This document shows, piece after piece, positions 26,267 through 39,046 of a stretch of 64,000 bases of DNA. Below the pieces are notes generated by a model. It saw nothing but the letters and a program-made list of their open reading frames with translations. It searched no databases and was not told where the DNA came from. Location of the stretch: NCBI GenBank assembly GCA_037179385.1, contig CM074200.1:31809884-31873883 (forward strand), written 5' to 3'. Positions within the stretch are counted from its first letter, which is position 1. Every line of letters begins with the position of its first letter. Origin of the DNA: Holothuria scabra. Taxonomy: Eukaryota; Echinodermata; Holothuroidea; Aspidochirotida; Holothuriidae. The position numbers were made by a program, and so were the translations under genes.

Positions 26267-26394
26267 CACTTTGTAAAACCGTTTAAATTCTAACAAAACT
26301 TGCCTAAAAATTTTGCTCTCATAAACGCGTAATTACTGAAGGTTTAGTGTTTAAAAGCTAAAAATGTTTAGAAATTAAACGTGTTTACAAAGTG
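26267..26394. mobile_element. CACTTTGTAA MITE, copy 1
   Basis: 128 bp with inverted ends CACTTTGTAAAACCGTTTAA and TTAAACGTGTTTACAAAGTG (two mismatches). The interior repeats GTTTAGTGTTTAAAAGC-like words. A second full copy is at 56254-56389. Confidence 0.75.
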
Positions 26395-28656
26395 CGATCT
26401 AAATAAGTGTTCAATTGCTGAACACGATTTTAGGGTCCGGAAAGTCAACAACTATTGGTTTGGAACTCTATTGAACACATACGAGGCGAATGAGGCATTT
26501 GGACGAAGACCCTGAATTAGTAGCATATATCAAATGCAACTGGAAGTTACCCAAGCATAAGCAAAGAAAACGAAACAAATTGTTCTGCTGTTCGCTGAAG
26601 GGAAAACACAGAGGATTACAGGGGACTACTTTATATTTATCATGGTTGGCAGACTGACCCAAACGACGTAGCCGTCTAATGAAACTTTTGATTCCTACAT
26701 GACTTGATATTTCAATTTAAAGATTGCATTATACGACTTGTAGTATACATCTAAAACTGATATATTATTGATTATAAAACGCGATTGAGAGAACATCAAC
26801 GCATTTTTTCATTCCTTTTTTTAATGTTTTAGACATTTACTATAACACGAGGACGAGGACAATTTTAGGAAGGATTAGGTAAAATGATGAGTTCATCTCA
26901 TCGTCAATAGAATAAGATGCGCAGCCGAGAGTGTCCCCGTTAGAAGACTCACGTATTTGGTTGCAGGGGGGAAAAAATCGCGGAAATACTGATGGAGCAT
27001 GTTTAAGTCAATTCTTTCTTTCAACATCGTACAAATTTCTGAGGTCTTTGATCGTGACTTGTAGTGTACTAGACGTGGGTCTTACCTCCTTTGACGATTG
27101 TTCCATGTTTTTTCTTTTTATTTATCTAGAAGTAGAAAATTAGCTTAAGGACTTTTCTTAGTAACTCTGCACAGCGCATGCGCCTCAGAAGACAACTTAC
27201 TGGCAGAGAGACATTTTCATCAAATCTTCTGAAAGAAGTCATTTTAACAATTTCTTCAAGTGTTTTAACCACAGTTTCTGCCTCGTCTGCCTATCGATTT
27301 CGAATGACTTATCCCTCAGTAGGAAAAGGACACATCTGACACAATTAGTTAAAATTTTACAAAAATGATAGGCAAAAGCGGAAATTAAAAGGCTTCGGGT
27401 ATAAAACAGTGAGGGACGAATGTAATTCATAAATTTTGTGTATGCTGGTTTGGATGTTTGGCACTACATGCCTTGGAGATTCTGTCCTCCATGACCCTGC
27501 CCTAATAAGGACTCGTAAATAAAAGAAATGCTTTGGTTTGTGCTAAAGACTTCAGCTGACAGGATTTTTTCGATTTTTCTCCGAAGATCTTCAAAGAAAC
27601 ATGTTTTATGTGGGACCTGGTCAATATTTTCTGTTTACACAAGCGTCAGAGTGGCGGAATGTTTAAGTTTCACAAAGCTTGGATAAGGGAAACAACTGGT
27701 TTAAACGTAAACAGTAACCCTTTTAGAACTTGCAAAATTATGTTTTACGTATCAGATTTCAAAATCAAACAAGTTGAACGAGTTTTTCTCTTTGTACCAC
27801 ATTTGACAGCCTTGCTAGGAACGGGATATGTTTCATTTGTAAATAAATATGTCCCCATCATCAAAACATGTTGTTTGTAAGCTGGCATTTACCTCCGCTA
27901 GGTGTTTAATTAACGGATATGTGAAATGGAATCTCCCTTTTAAGTTTTTAGGGCCTCTTCAAAATACTCCCTGTAATAAAAGAAAGTTTGCATTTTTATC
28001 TGTTCTCTGCCCAGATGATTAAAATGTTCAAACAACCGACTGAACTTTTTAAGAGGACAAACCTCACCTCCTTGTACGTAAATAGGGAAGCATTTTACCT
28101 GACACCAATATGCCTTGCCTCTTTATCGACTGGTTGAAATTTTAGATTCTATCTTTGGAATTCAACTGTTTTCATCGTGACGTACTCTTCGTTGTCAGTG
28201 ATAATTAAAACGGACGTAGCCTGTGATATTAATCGATTTCTGTCACAGACTTAATGTAAAGGATGATTAATCGTCTCTTGATTTATCTAAATTAGTCTTC
28301 ACACTCTCAACTTTGTTTTGAACATTCACTTAATATACTTTAAATGTCAGATGTTAGCATCGAACCGATACTACTCGCTTTTTCTGTTCGTGGTAATGCC
28401 GCGTAAGTTATAAGGCGGTAAAACATGTGAAAGATTTGTCTTATAGCTTTTTTGCAATGCGTTAGTCGTTATAGAGAGTTTGAGGGTCTAATTTGCTTAG
28501 CATTCTCAGCTGAAAATTCCCTTTGGAACCCTTTTGAGAAGGAACCTATGAACCTAAAAGGTGTGAAACATGCTACCCTTTGAATAGTCTTTGAAAAAAA
28601 CAATCTTTTCGTTGAAAGGGTTGGTTCTCTGTCGTTGTTAATTGAACTTGGACAAA
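26395..28656. other. Gene-free sequence
   Basis: Nothing recognised; frames 26931-27143 and 27608-27880 lack any domain or matching splice context. Confidence 0.5.
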
Positions 28657-28960
28657 CCTAAAAGGGCCAATCCTTTCACCCTAACCTACACTTCTTGTAG
28701 GGGGAAACTCTCCATTGGCGTACCTTTTTGATTGACTGCTAATTCAGACGATGCAGACTACTAAAGCTTATATTACACAGCATGAACTGTACTCAGAATG
28801 TTTTGATTATACACGTAGAGCTTTTCTACGCTTCCCCCGAAGCAATTAACTGGGATTGTGACTTGATAAGGATGAATTCCAGACAATTGTGGGAGGGGCT
28901 TAAGTACTAAGAAGGTTTGGAGAACTGGTATTGTTTGGTAGAGAGAGCTGGACCTTCAAA
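28657..28960 (+). mobile_element. TTTTAAAGGGCC element, copy 1
   Basis: The stretch from CTAAAAGGGCC to AGCTGGACCTTCAAAG matches 32083-32397 over most of its length, for example GCTAATTCAGACGATGCAGA, TATTACACAGCATG, GTTTTGATTATA and CAGACAATTGTGGGAGGGGC. The ends are eroded inverted repeats. Confidence 0.75.
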
Positions 28961-29314
28961 GGAAACCAAACCCTTTTGGACCATTTAGAATCCATTGAAA
29001 ACCTTTAGTTAATGTTATTTGAACGAAGTGTCCTAAAGTGACGTTTCTGTTTGGTTTACTTGGATATTATCAAGTAAACTTGGTTGCTGAACCAAGGGAC
29101 TGCATAATGGCATTGATTTATACATCTAAAAGTTTAAATGGCTACGTTAATGTGAGTTCAAACACTTATAAATTCATAAAATTTATTTATGTTGATTAAT
29201 CTACAGCCGGAAATGAAATTAAAACCGAAATTGGATAAGTATATGAAAGTATATGAAACTTTCGACTGGTAAAGAAAGAAGAAGAAACTCTTGTACCTTG
29301 ATGCATCTTACCTC

Positions 29315-29372
29315 ATCTTTCCCTAATCTTTCCCTCATCTTTCCCTCATCTTTCCCTCATCTTTCCCTCACT
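29315..29372 (+). repeat. 11-bp tandem repeat (ATCTTTCCCTC)
   Basis: Five units of ATCTTTCCCTC, the first one reading ATCTTTCCCTA, forming a pure pyrimidine-rich microsatellite. Confidence 0.9.
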
Positions 29373-29828
29373 TTCCTTAAAAGACATTTAAAAGCGGCGG
29401 TCACGTCGTTGTGTTCTTTACGGGTGTATACAGATTGTAAAAAGCATATAAATTTCCATTTCCTGCTTATTCAGCCTAGTCAGAGGATCTTCAGTTGTAA
29501 TAAGGTCCACTTTTTATGTACTCAAAAATTTATTCGGTTTTATAATTCTCTGAATTCTGACTCGGTTAAGAATTCTTTTGAACCAGCATGAGAGGGCATG
29601 GTATACCGTACCTTATATACCCTCCCCGGTCTTCAGCTCACTGTTGGAGTAATCGCGAGGTTTTTGGTGGGTGTTTAAACAAATCGTAAAATTCTTATAA
29701 TCGATACAGCGGGCGGAATACATAGTGTTTCTATTTCAAATATCGACGAATCCAGTTGTTAAGCAGGAAGCAAGCCGAACCACTGTCAACATTATGGGCC
29801 TACTGCTTTTACCTTGTGAGACACCGAA

Positions 29829-29875
29829 CTTCTCGGTCTTTTGGCTAAGATCATGTGTAGTATCTGTTCTTTTCA
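29829..29875 (+). pseudogene. Truncated U2 snRNA 5'-end copy
   Basis: These 47 bases match the highly conserved 5' region of U2 snRNA (CTTCTCGG..CTTTTGGCTAAGATCA..GTGTAGTATCTGTTCTT) with about three differences, including the branch-point-pairing GTAGTA. The match stops abruptly: the stem IIa, Sm site and 3' stem-loops of U2 are absent downstream. It is therefore a 3'-truncated pseudogene or an snRNA-derived head of a retroelement, not a functional U2 gene. Confidence 0.8.
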
Positions 29876-32082
29876 TCCAGTCTAGCATGTAGCCATACAT
29901 GACAGACCAATGGCGAAATGGTCTGAGGGCCGTGAGGCTGATCAAGTGTTGTCCTTTAGTGGACGAATACCTTCATCGGGGAGCAGTTTATAGTTTGGTT
30001 TCGTCGAACGGCCCTTTGCCAAACGGAAGGGAAGACTTTAAAAAAAGGAAAATGAAGCTGTACATAGTTAAAGATTGGAGTTCTTACCTACACAACCAAA
30101 CGTGTTTGAGGATTCAAATCTTTCACTTTTAAGAGATGTATGGAAGTAATGTCATTTATCGTCCTGCTTTCGTGTAAACCATGGGAAATCCTTTAAATGT
30201 TGACTTTACTTCGTTTTGTGATATTTACAAGTCGTAACAAACATATAAAATAGTTCGTGGACGGGTTCGCTTCATCTAGTGTTAACGTATAGACGAATCC
30301 GATTAACGCTTGTTCTTAGTGACTGTGGGCGGCCATTAGTGGGGTCCATCAGCCTAAAATCGTCTTTATTTATTGTTTACATGACTTTCAAACCTCATAT
30401 TCAGTGAAAATGGAGAATTTAAGAAACAAACTAGTGTACAATCATCCATGATAGAGTAAAGCAAAGAAATTGAAAGATTTAAAGGTGACGGACCCCAGTT
30501 ATGGCCGACTGAAATCAGACCATCACTTGCTGTCCGGATTCGTGTATATTAAGCATTACTGAGCAGTTGAGAAGCTTAGCATTACATCAAATAGGGGTTT
30601 ATTTAAAAATTAAAACAGAAATCTTTTCATTGCTCATAAATCCCATTCGTATAAATCCATCGCTCAATGGATTTTGTTTGATTGTTAATTGCAGAATAAT
30701 CTTGACGATTTTTGATGAATGTAGGACGAAGTTAAATTTAGATGGATCACATTTAAAAATATTTTAATAACTTCCATTCAACATTAATGATGATATGCTT
30801 TTAGTAACGAGATAATTTATACTTCGAAGTGGTCACATACTGTTAACGGTTTTAATACAGAGTGCGTGTTTTTTCGTGAAGGGTAAATGGTAACACACGT
30901 TCTCATCGGTGCAACGTGCTATAACTACACACTGAAACGGAAGAAAGTGCAGAAGGGGGGGGGGGCGTTAATGTGTAGTTGTTTTGAATTCAGACTGAAG
31001 TTTTAAGCAATGGATTTTAGATCCTCTGAAGGAAATTCAATAGATTTCTTGAGTCCTCTCAAGTTTGAACAATAACAAGTCTATATTGTCAAGTGTATTG
31101 TAAAGGGAGCAAATTTAAAGAAAACACGGTGAGCTTCTCGAATTTAATGTCAAGTTGACTCGTAGTTGACCCTTAGTTGTGTTTCTAGAAAGATAATTAT
31201 GTGAAATAACAAGAAAGAACAAGAACTATGAGGAAACCCATCACTCTTTGTAAAGATGAAATTTACTTCACTGATTTCCGTGCACGCACGCGTACGCTTG
31301 TCAACTCTCTGTATATAAGGGAGGAAAAGTACCCCGTGCATCTGCCACCTTACCACACATGGTTACATTGCATGTGAGTGTGTGTGTGTGGGGGGGGGGG
31401 GGGGGTAATGTCATTACTTCATGCTATCTTTAACCTGGAGGCACAGTCCTTAGCATGATTTGATAGTGAATATAGACCTTGTGCATTTGACATCAGTGGG
31501 CAAAAAAGCGCAATCGAACAGTGGCAAATGCGAATAATTAGAAACTCAAAACAATAAATGCATAGAGATATGTACCGAGGAGAGAATACGTTTGTAAATG
31601 TAATCATCGTGAACGCGCGGCTTTTTGTAGCGTATAGAGTGTGCCTAACTTTGTGCCTCTTAAATGACATCGCGATACGTCGATGGCATACGATCTATTC
31701 AAAGCCGGAGACAGTCTGATTCATTGCGCTTGACATGCTGGTGTGTTACATACATGCATGATAGTCAGCCATGAATTTTGTGTGCATTTAATGTATAGCT
31801 GTTTGTCGGATAAGTGCATAAGGTTCCAACGCGAATGCAACGCGCATTCCTTGTGCAGTGTATATTTCAATGACGTCAGGTGACAAAACAATTTCTTTTT
31901 ATTCATCCTAAAGTCCATTCTATACAGATCCTTCGTCTTTAAGAATGGATAACAAATTAACCATTCACATATGGAAACAATGGTATTTTCTGATCTCTGA
32001 GCTTTGAAATTTACAAGGCGAAGCTCTAAATCACTAGGGCCCAATCTCCACCCCACTCCATGATACTTGAGGGTAAATGCTG
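29876..32082. other. No gene found after the U2 fragment
   Basis: Frames of 60-83 codons occur on both strands without recognisable features. A run of nine or more G lies at 30956-30965. Confidence 0.5.
31375..31406 (+). repeat. GT microsatellite followed by G-run
   Basis: A short GTGTGTGTGTGTG run leads into about fifteen G. Length is likely variable. Confidence 0.85.
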
Positions 32083-32397
32083 TTTTAAAGGGCCACACCT
32101 TCCACACCAAACTAAAATTTTGGTACCCGGGTACCGAAATTCCCAATTTGCTCAGCTCTTCAGATTGACAGCTAATTCAAACAATGCAGAGTACCAAAGC
32201 TAATATTACACAGCATGTATGGCACTGAGAGTGTTTTGATTATATAAATTGAATTTTTCTATACTCACCCTGAAGCAATAATCTGAGATTGTATCTGGAT
32301 GAGGATGAATTTCAGACAATTGTGGGAGGGGCTTCAGTAAGAAAGTTAGGAGAAATGGTACTGTTTGGGATGAGCTGAGAGAACTGGGCCTTTAAAA
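32083..32397 (+). mobile_element. TTTTAAAGGGCC element, copy 2
   Basis: 315 bp bounded by TTTTAAAGGGCC and its inverse GGGCCTTTAAAA. Same orientation as the copy at 28657, about 3.1 kb apart. It interrupts nothing recognisable; the 141-codon minus frame 31721-32146 partly overlaps it and is a chance frame. Confidence 0.8.
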
Positions 32398-35131
32398 TTT
32401 GACTAAAATACAATCGTGGAATTTCTTTTGATCATTTGGAGTTATTTCAAGTTAACACTGAGTGCAGATGCTGTAGCTCTTTAGCTACAATGTCTACACG
32501 TACACGTATAGAACTATCAATGCTAATTCCTTTGAATAATTGAAAGTTTTGAGAGTTAAGTTACAACAATAAATTCCTTTAATGATGCAATGATTTGATG
32601 GAAATGCAATAATCCACATAGTGACATATCTATTTTGAATCCTTTGTAATCCATAATGGTATTGTGGCTATGAAAAAAAATCTAAAGCACATTATGCAGT
32701 ATTTCTTTTTAAGCAGTTCTTCCTTTTTTATTGTAGTAATGGTTACATGAGCGAGTCGTTGTCATTAGATTGCATACATTACACTCACCTTAACGTCAGA
32801 GAAAAGGCGAACTTGAAATGTCATAGCCTGATTGAAGTGTGAAAATAATGAACCTCTTTTCTCTAGCTGAGCATGAGGATAAAATAATCATTAAATTTAG
32901 AAATAAGGTGCGGTTCCGTCAGAACAAGAACGACACAAGTTGTAATTAACGCACTTACATGAATCTGCCCCGAATTTTCACTACAAAGCCAACTTTATTT
33001 CAAATAGAAATGTAACTCTTGAAGTTTTGGAATTTTCTCATGCTAAACGAAGCTTGACGTATGGAGAAAAGTCTTTTTGTATCATCGGTGTGCACCAAAA
33101 TGTGATGTAGGTCCGTTATTCTAGAGGATGGCAGGGTAAGCTAAAAGCTGAGCAGGCCACTAGCCACGGAAGGAAGTTGAAGAGGGCAAAATTTCTTAAA
33201 ATGTTGTCCATGGACATTGTTTTGAGAACAAACTTAGCAAATGTAGACCTAATAAATGTGTCGGCCCTTTCAACACCTTAACACTGAGAATGCAGTCGTG
33301 ATGTGAAATGTTGGCTTAGTGTCTTGCATTGTTTGTCAAGGTCGTAATTTCCAATGGTGGTAATGGGATCGTTATTAAAGGGGAACACTTAAAGATGCTG
33401 TTTTGACCCTATTTAAACATATCTCGTTTAGGGTCGCATGAAAAAGGACATTCCAAGCGCGTACCCCAGCCTCGGCAGCTAAAGCTACGATTGTATTGTT
33501 ACCATTTATGTGTTCAAGTTAGAATAGGGTTGCTAGCTGTTAAAACCGGTACGTTAAAAGAAACATCAAATTATCGGCTAAGGTTTTCGCAAGTCCTATA
33601 AATGTTGTGTCTTGTGAACACAGACTTATCACCAAATTACTGTTATGGAATCTTATGTTAAATGCCAAGTCAGCTTAAATGCCGAGGTTGTAACTATGTA
33701 ATTCCATGAGACTGCGTGATGCGTTGTACTATATAAGTATTCAGCATAGTCTATGGTACACATGGCGTGCAATTCTTCATCCATAATATCTAACATGATT
33801 TTGCCCCTTAAGTAATGACCTTAATAGCTAATAACAGCGTGCGATCAAAGCAGCATTTGTCAAGTGAAGCGGATAATAAACATTTAGAGTACAATGCATT
33901 GGATATTAAAAATGCAGCGAAGTTTCCCTTTTGTACAGTTTGAAAAAAATGTTCCGTCATAATATGTGAGTAAACAGCCAAAATGATAAAAACGAAAGTA
34001 CTAAAATAGTAATATATTCCAGATCCGAACAAAATGGCTTTTTGTGTAAAATTGAAATTCTGAAACCTAATTAATCACTCTAGCCGGAAAACTCGGTCAA
34101 ACATGTTTAATAGAAGTGTGTGTCTTATTGATACTTGGAGCGTTTCTTCATTCAAAGGTTGCTAAACAATGAACAGTTATCAGACTTGAGAACAGTAACG
34201 AACTTCTGATATATGGCTTTTTTTTTCATTTGAACTCTGCTCACGCTGTCAGCGAGTGTTAAGGGTAATGCATGGTAGTTGAACGTACTGTAATAGGAAG
34301 TAACTAATCGGAAATAACGGTGCGCGAGTCGATTTATTTTGTTGTACGTGTTCAGCTATTCTATAACGTGATATCGTGGCATATAAGTGGACCAAACGAT
34401 TAATTACTTTACGGACCTATCCTAGAACGTGAAAAATAAAAATCTGACGGTCTTATCGTAATGGATTCAAGTGTACGTGAGGAATTTTAATTAAATCTCT
34501 AATAACATTTTGTGTCGTTTGTAGGACCTCTCTGTTTACTCAGGTCAATGCTTACTACTATTTAGCGTTCAAAGTCGAGATTAAGAAGAGTTTTAGCAAA
34601 TCCTGTTGGTCGTCGAGATAGTTATTTTCGGTTATAAGATTTAGTTTGGTATAGAACCCATTATTTCACTTTTAAAATTTGATTACATTTTGTTTACCTG
34701 TTGTGTTAATAAACAAAGTAATGTAGGCCTACTGGTAAAATTAATGTATAAAAGGTAACGTATCGTAAGTTATGCGTTTTGGGGTATCGTTTAGCCAGTA
34801 TACTAGCACTTCCGACAGTAATGTCTCTGTGACAATTTCTTTTTGAAATCTTGCGAAATCAAAAAAAAAAAAAAAAAAAATGAAAAACGTTGTTGCTACA
34901 GTTTTTATCGCCAGTCCCGGTCCCACATATGGGAACATGCCGACCATTCAAGCCTAAAAGAACCACAGGGATTTTTAACTGTGCAGAAAATCTCGAACTT
35001 TTTCAGTTAAATGCGGATATCTTTAGTTATACAACTCGCAGAGAGCTGGGTGTTCAGATTTGGGAAGGAGAAATTGTTGTCTTTTTAGTAGACTAAATTT
35101 TCAATGCAAAATCAAGGCGGAACAATATGCA
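32398..35131. other. Gene-free AT-rich sequence
   Basis: No exon, RNA gene or repeat family member recognised except the A-run at 34861-34880. Confidence 0.5.
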
Positions 35132-35159
35132 CTTTTTTTTTTTTTTTTTTTTTTTTTTT
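35132..35159 (+). repeat. Long T homopolymer
   Basis: About 27 consecutive T. Together with the 20-base A-run at 34861-34880 it could mark the tail of an old retroposed insertion, but no body or target-site duplication was identified. Confidence 0.7.
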
Positions 35160-35991
35160 GAAGGAACGCTTTATTTCAACCTTCAAATACATATAAGCAA
35201 ACAAGTATGTACAGAATTTTAAGAAATAAATATAATATTTACAAGTATTTACAAGTAATTTGCATAAACACCACGGCACTAACAAGTAATGATCATTTTA
35301 TCATGGCAAAGGAAACCTTTCTTTTTTGTGAAACAGACATGGGACGGAACAAAACTCAAAACAAAACCATAATAATTAGGTCAAAAATACAGAATAAGAT
35401 TACATTACAGACTAAAGATTAAATTGTCATTTTTACAATTAACAAAGGATAACAATATGCACTTTTTTAATGAAAAATATAAAACTAGCGAAAATTCAAT
35501 GGCGAAACAGTGAAAATATCAATATATAGGCCGTGTGCGTTCGTTTACACCGTTACAGCTATCGACACAGAGCAGCTATCGTTTCGGGGTGGAAAGGATA
35601 TTTTAGAAGAACTTTCCTCCTTTCCATTAAGGTATATTTCATTCTGATTGGTTCATGGGAACAATGTGCAGATTTCGATTAAAATAAAAACTAACCCTCA
35701 GAGTGTCTCAAACCCACGCCTGTTTCTTATTGTTTTCTTTGTTATACAATAATGCCATCGCGTCCTTGCTTCCACAGCAGCTCCGTTCAGGCGTGAATAG
35801 GAGAGATAAACCGCAAACTTGGGAATGCTGCACAGCAAACTGGCAGATTTTGAATGGTCCTTTCAAGCTGATATGTTCCGATATGGAGGCTTATACCTGT
35901 GAAGGAAGCTAAAGACATGGTTTCCATTTTAATATCAGACAAAACGTGTTACTTTACAAATGATTCCTAATAAAAAAAAAATCATCCAAAG

Positions 35992-36270
35992 TTGACGAGT
36001 GAAATTCAAAGTGAAAGAGTGAAAATCACTCCAAAAAAGCGAAATTTCTCTCTTGATGGAGTGTTTACAGGGATCACTCTTGAAAAGAGTGGTCATTGCA
36101 GGCAATCGCTGAAGCGTTAATTTTCACTCTTCCCATCATGGTGATTTTCACTCTTCCTCGAGTTAATTTCTCTACTCCTTGTGCGAACTGACACCTCTAA
36201 TGGAGTAAATTCACATTTTCCCATATATTAAAGAGTAACCTAGTTTACTCTTTTGATGTAAAAGTGTAGG
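35992..36270. repeat. Cluster of short GAGTGAA/ACTCT motifs, copy 2
   Basis: Same motif set as 18607-18925: GACGAGTGAAATTC, GAAAGAGTGAAAATCACTCC, ATCACTCTTGAAAAGAGTG, TTTTCACTCTTCC (twice) and TTTACTCTTTTGATGTAAAAGTG. Confidence 0.45.
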
Positions 36271-36967
36271 ACCGAGGAGACGAGGCACCATTTTCGTAAC
36301 CTCTATAGTTGTTATCCTTGAAAAAAACCCGGCCACGCGACAACAAATTCGGATCGGATTCCGATTCGATTTTTGCAAACGTTTAGTAAAATCTTCTCCG
36401 TCTCTGGTCGAAGTAACTTGCCAACCAATGTTGTTTTACGCGTACTTACCACAGTACTATAAAAAATAAAACGTGCTAATTATTTTGTGACGTCATGTGG
36501 ACATATTTTCGATGTATGATATACTTTAGCGGACTATGCTGCCCGATAAAACATATGTCGGTGTTACGCACGAAAAAATTAGCATTTCACTTCCACAAAT
36601 CTGTGGCATTTTCTACCCAGATATGGAGGAGATTTTAACGAAAATATACAAACATTGGATTGGAATAGCATCCACTAGTTGCAGTGTGATCGCGACTTAA
36701 ATGCCCTATATAGGTGTTTGGGGTTTGTAACATTCCTTGCCGTGGTTTAAAATCAAAAACAAATATTAAAAGGACTTTAAACCTTAAACAAAACTGTTCT
36801 TTTTAAAAATCTTTTACCATGCTCGTTCAGCATTTCAAAGGTTCTGGTTTTTCAATAAACGAGTGAACTTTGGAATGTTCATGAAATAGCTGGTAATGGC
36901 CCTCCGAAATAGATTTGGTTATTGTGACGGCCTGAAAACTATCCTGCAGTCCGGTTTGGGTTGATGC

Positions 36968-37103
36968 GCACTGTTTAACAAGGTGTTTCTTGATTAGTTG
37001 TTGCCATTGAACTGTATGGATTGTATTTTTTGTTCGGGTTAGGGATTAGGTTAGGGATTAGGGTTATCGTTAGCCAGTAAGGAAATATCTTGTTAAACAG
37101 TGC
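36968..37103 (+). mobile_element. GCACTG MITE, copy 3
   Basis: The best preserved member, 136 bp: ends GCACTGTTTAACAAG and CTTGTTAAACAGTGC are near-perfect inverted repeats. The interior has GGTTAGGGATTAGG repeated twice, which could be mistaken for telomeric sequence. Confidence 0.8.
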
Positions 37104-39020
37104 GAATCGCCCCTCCGGTTTAGCAATCTACGCTATATTTGAAGTATTCTTCCAGTGATGCTGCTTTTGAAAAGATGACAATGCCACGTCTTGATGGCGA
37201 TCAAAAATTTGAATATATACCCCTCTCAAAATAATCTGGCACTTCAACACCAAAATAGCGGAAAACCGATATACCATTGCAATATGACTTTAGAATAATA
37301 ACATTCGGAAGAAATGTCACTTATTTTTTTTAAGAACTAAAGTAAAACAATATAACATTTCGTGACGGGATTTAAAGCAGAAACAAATATCAGAAATACC
37401 TTTAACTTTATTCCAAGTTGTTGTATAAAGAAATGTTTTTTAATATTCGTTCAATATTTCAAAGGTTCTGTTTTTGTCAATAAACCAGTGAGTTGCAATT
37501 GTATTGTAATGGCCAATGAAACTTGAAGACAACCTTCAATTGATGCAAAAATATCATGTTAATATTGTTAAAAACCATTTTAAGGAATCGTTGCACTTTG
37601 CGAAAAGGGTTCCTAGTTTTAATTTAGTCATTGCATAATTTTATATTACTAACTCTTTCATCTCACAAGATAAAACAGGAACAATATCAACAACAACAAC
37701 AAATTAAAAATAAATATTTTGCGTGTCCTTTAAAATGATATGATTATTCATTATTTTACTTCATCACGTTCAAGTTTTATACATCTATTCCTTTAAAAAA
37801 TCCAAGGATCATATCGTCATGTTTTCAGAAGAAGTCTATATCAAGCAAAAAATTGCCTTTTCTACTTCAATCCATAGTTCATGTAATGCATGCGTCAATA
37901 TTCATCAGAACTTGGTTTGATGCTCTTAAAGTCTAGCTGCTGTAAAAATCCTTTTTACATCGTAAAAACGTTGCGCTGTTGTTATAAAATACTTCCAGCA
38001 AAGGCTAATCCAATTTCACTCAGCATGAAAAAGTTATAAATATATTCAAGTTGTGGTTAAATATAATACATGAAACCGAATTGCAAACTTTGGAAGAAAT
38101 ATCATAATTTCTCGTGTTTTGTACGCATGCTAATTGTATTATATGCTTAACAGGGACTCATTTAGTGAAAACGTCTCTGTATTCTCCAGCAGAAGTGAGT
38201 AGATTTGTAAGCCTACAACTTATTGGTTAAATTGGGGCCCTATCAAGAATCACATGCTACAGATTTGCCAAAACCCCTTAATTTGTTGTTGGGCAATCGT
38301 CAGACAAATAACATCTTGCGAAGGTCTTCAGATAGAACATTCAGTCTCACAGAACAATGACAACCACCTGCCTTTAATCAACACTTTTAAAAGTGGCTGA
38401 AAATTTACAACACAAAAATAAGAGAGATATAAAGGTAACACAAAATTGTGGCAAACATTTAAAGAAATTTTCTGTAATCTCTAAATAAAATTCTTATTTT
38501 TCGTTCTGCAAAATTACAGCTATTTCGAACATTTCATTTAGTAATAATTATAGTCCAATAGGTGTTTAGTTCTTGCGATCTCTTTCATGTTTTTCCTCTT
38601 TTATTTAAAACGTTCAAAATTTACATCAAGGAAAGGGTAAATAGGCCTAATCTATTGAACTGATTTTTGAATCAATTTTTTTGCCATAGAGTTACTTTGG
38701 ATAACATCCTGTCAGCCTGTTCTGTAACATTAAAACGACTGTACAAACCGAGCTTGAAAGTTCCAAAATTTAGTACCGTAGGAGTGTCGAACCTCTCCAA
38801 TTCATTCACAGACTTTTCTATTCTATTGCCAACTCTGACGACCGTCAGTTCCATGAGATGGGAGAAACCAGCAAATACTCATCTTATTTATTTTTATTCT
38901 TTGTAAAGTTTCATCCATGGACCAATTTCGTTGCTCTGTCTGTCTATTGAATATTATATAGACATGTACCAAACATAAAATTCAAAACACTAACAGGTAT
39001 TTTTCTATTCTTCTTCACAG
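37104..39020 (+). other. Region upstream of the kisspeptin coding exon
   Basis: Very AT-rich. No convincing TATA box or first exon could be assigned. The paired frames 38667-38906 (+) and 38672-38854 (-) overlap on opposite strands and neither shows a domain. Confidence 0.4.
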
Positions 39021-39046
39021 ACAAAGCTTGAGGAAAACCCTATGCA
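39021..39046 (+). other. Kiss1: 5' UTR part of kisspeptin exon, after a splice acceptor
   Basis: A pyrimidine-rich tract ending in TTCTTCACAG (39011-39020) is a good splice acceptor just upstream of the start codon, so at least one non-coding 5' exon probably lies farther upstream. An ATG at 39042 in another frame precedes the chosen start by 5 bases; it runs only 19 codons to a stop and does not give a signal peptide. Confidence 0.55.

Noticed and set aside
31721..32146. 141-codon minus-strand open frame
   Set aside because: It overlaps the left end of a dispersed element, has no domain and no partner exons.
36990..37080. Telomere-like TTAGGG stretch
   Set aside because: It is part of the interior of a dispersed MITE present in three places, not a telomeric array.
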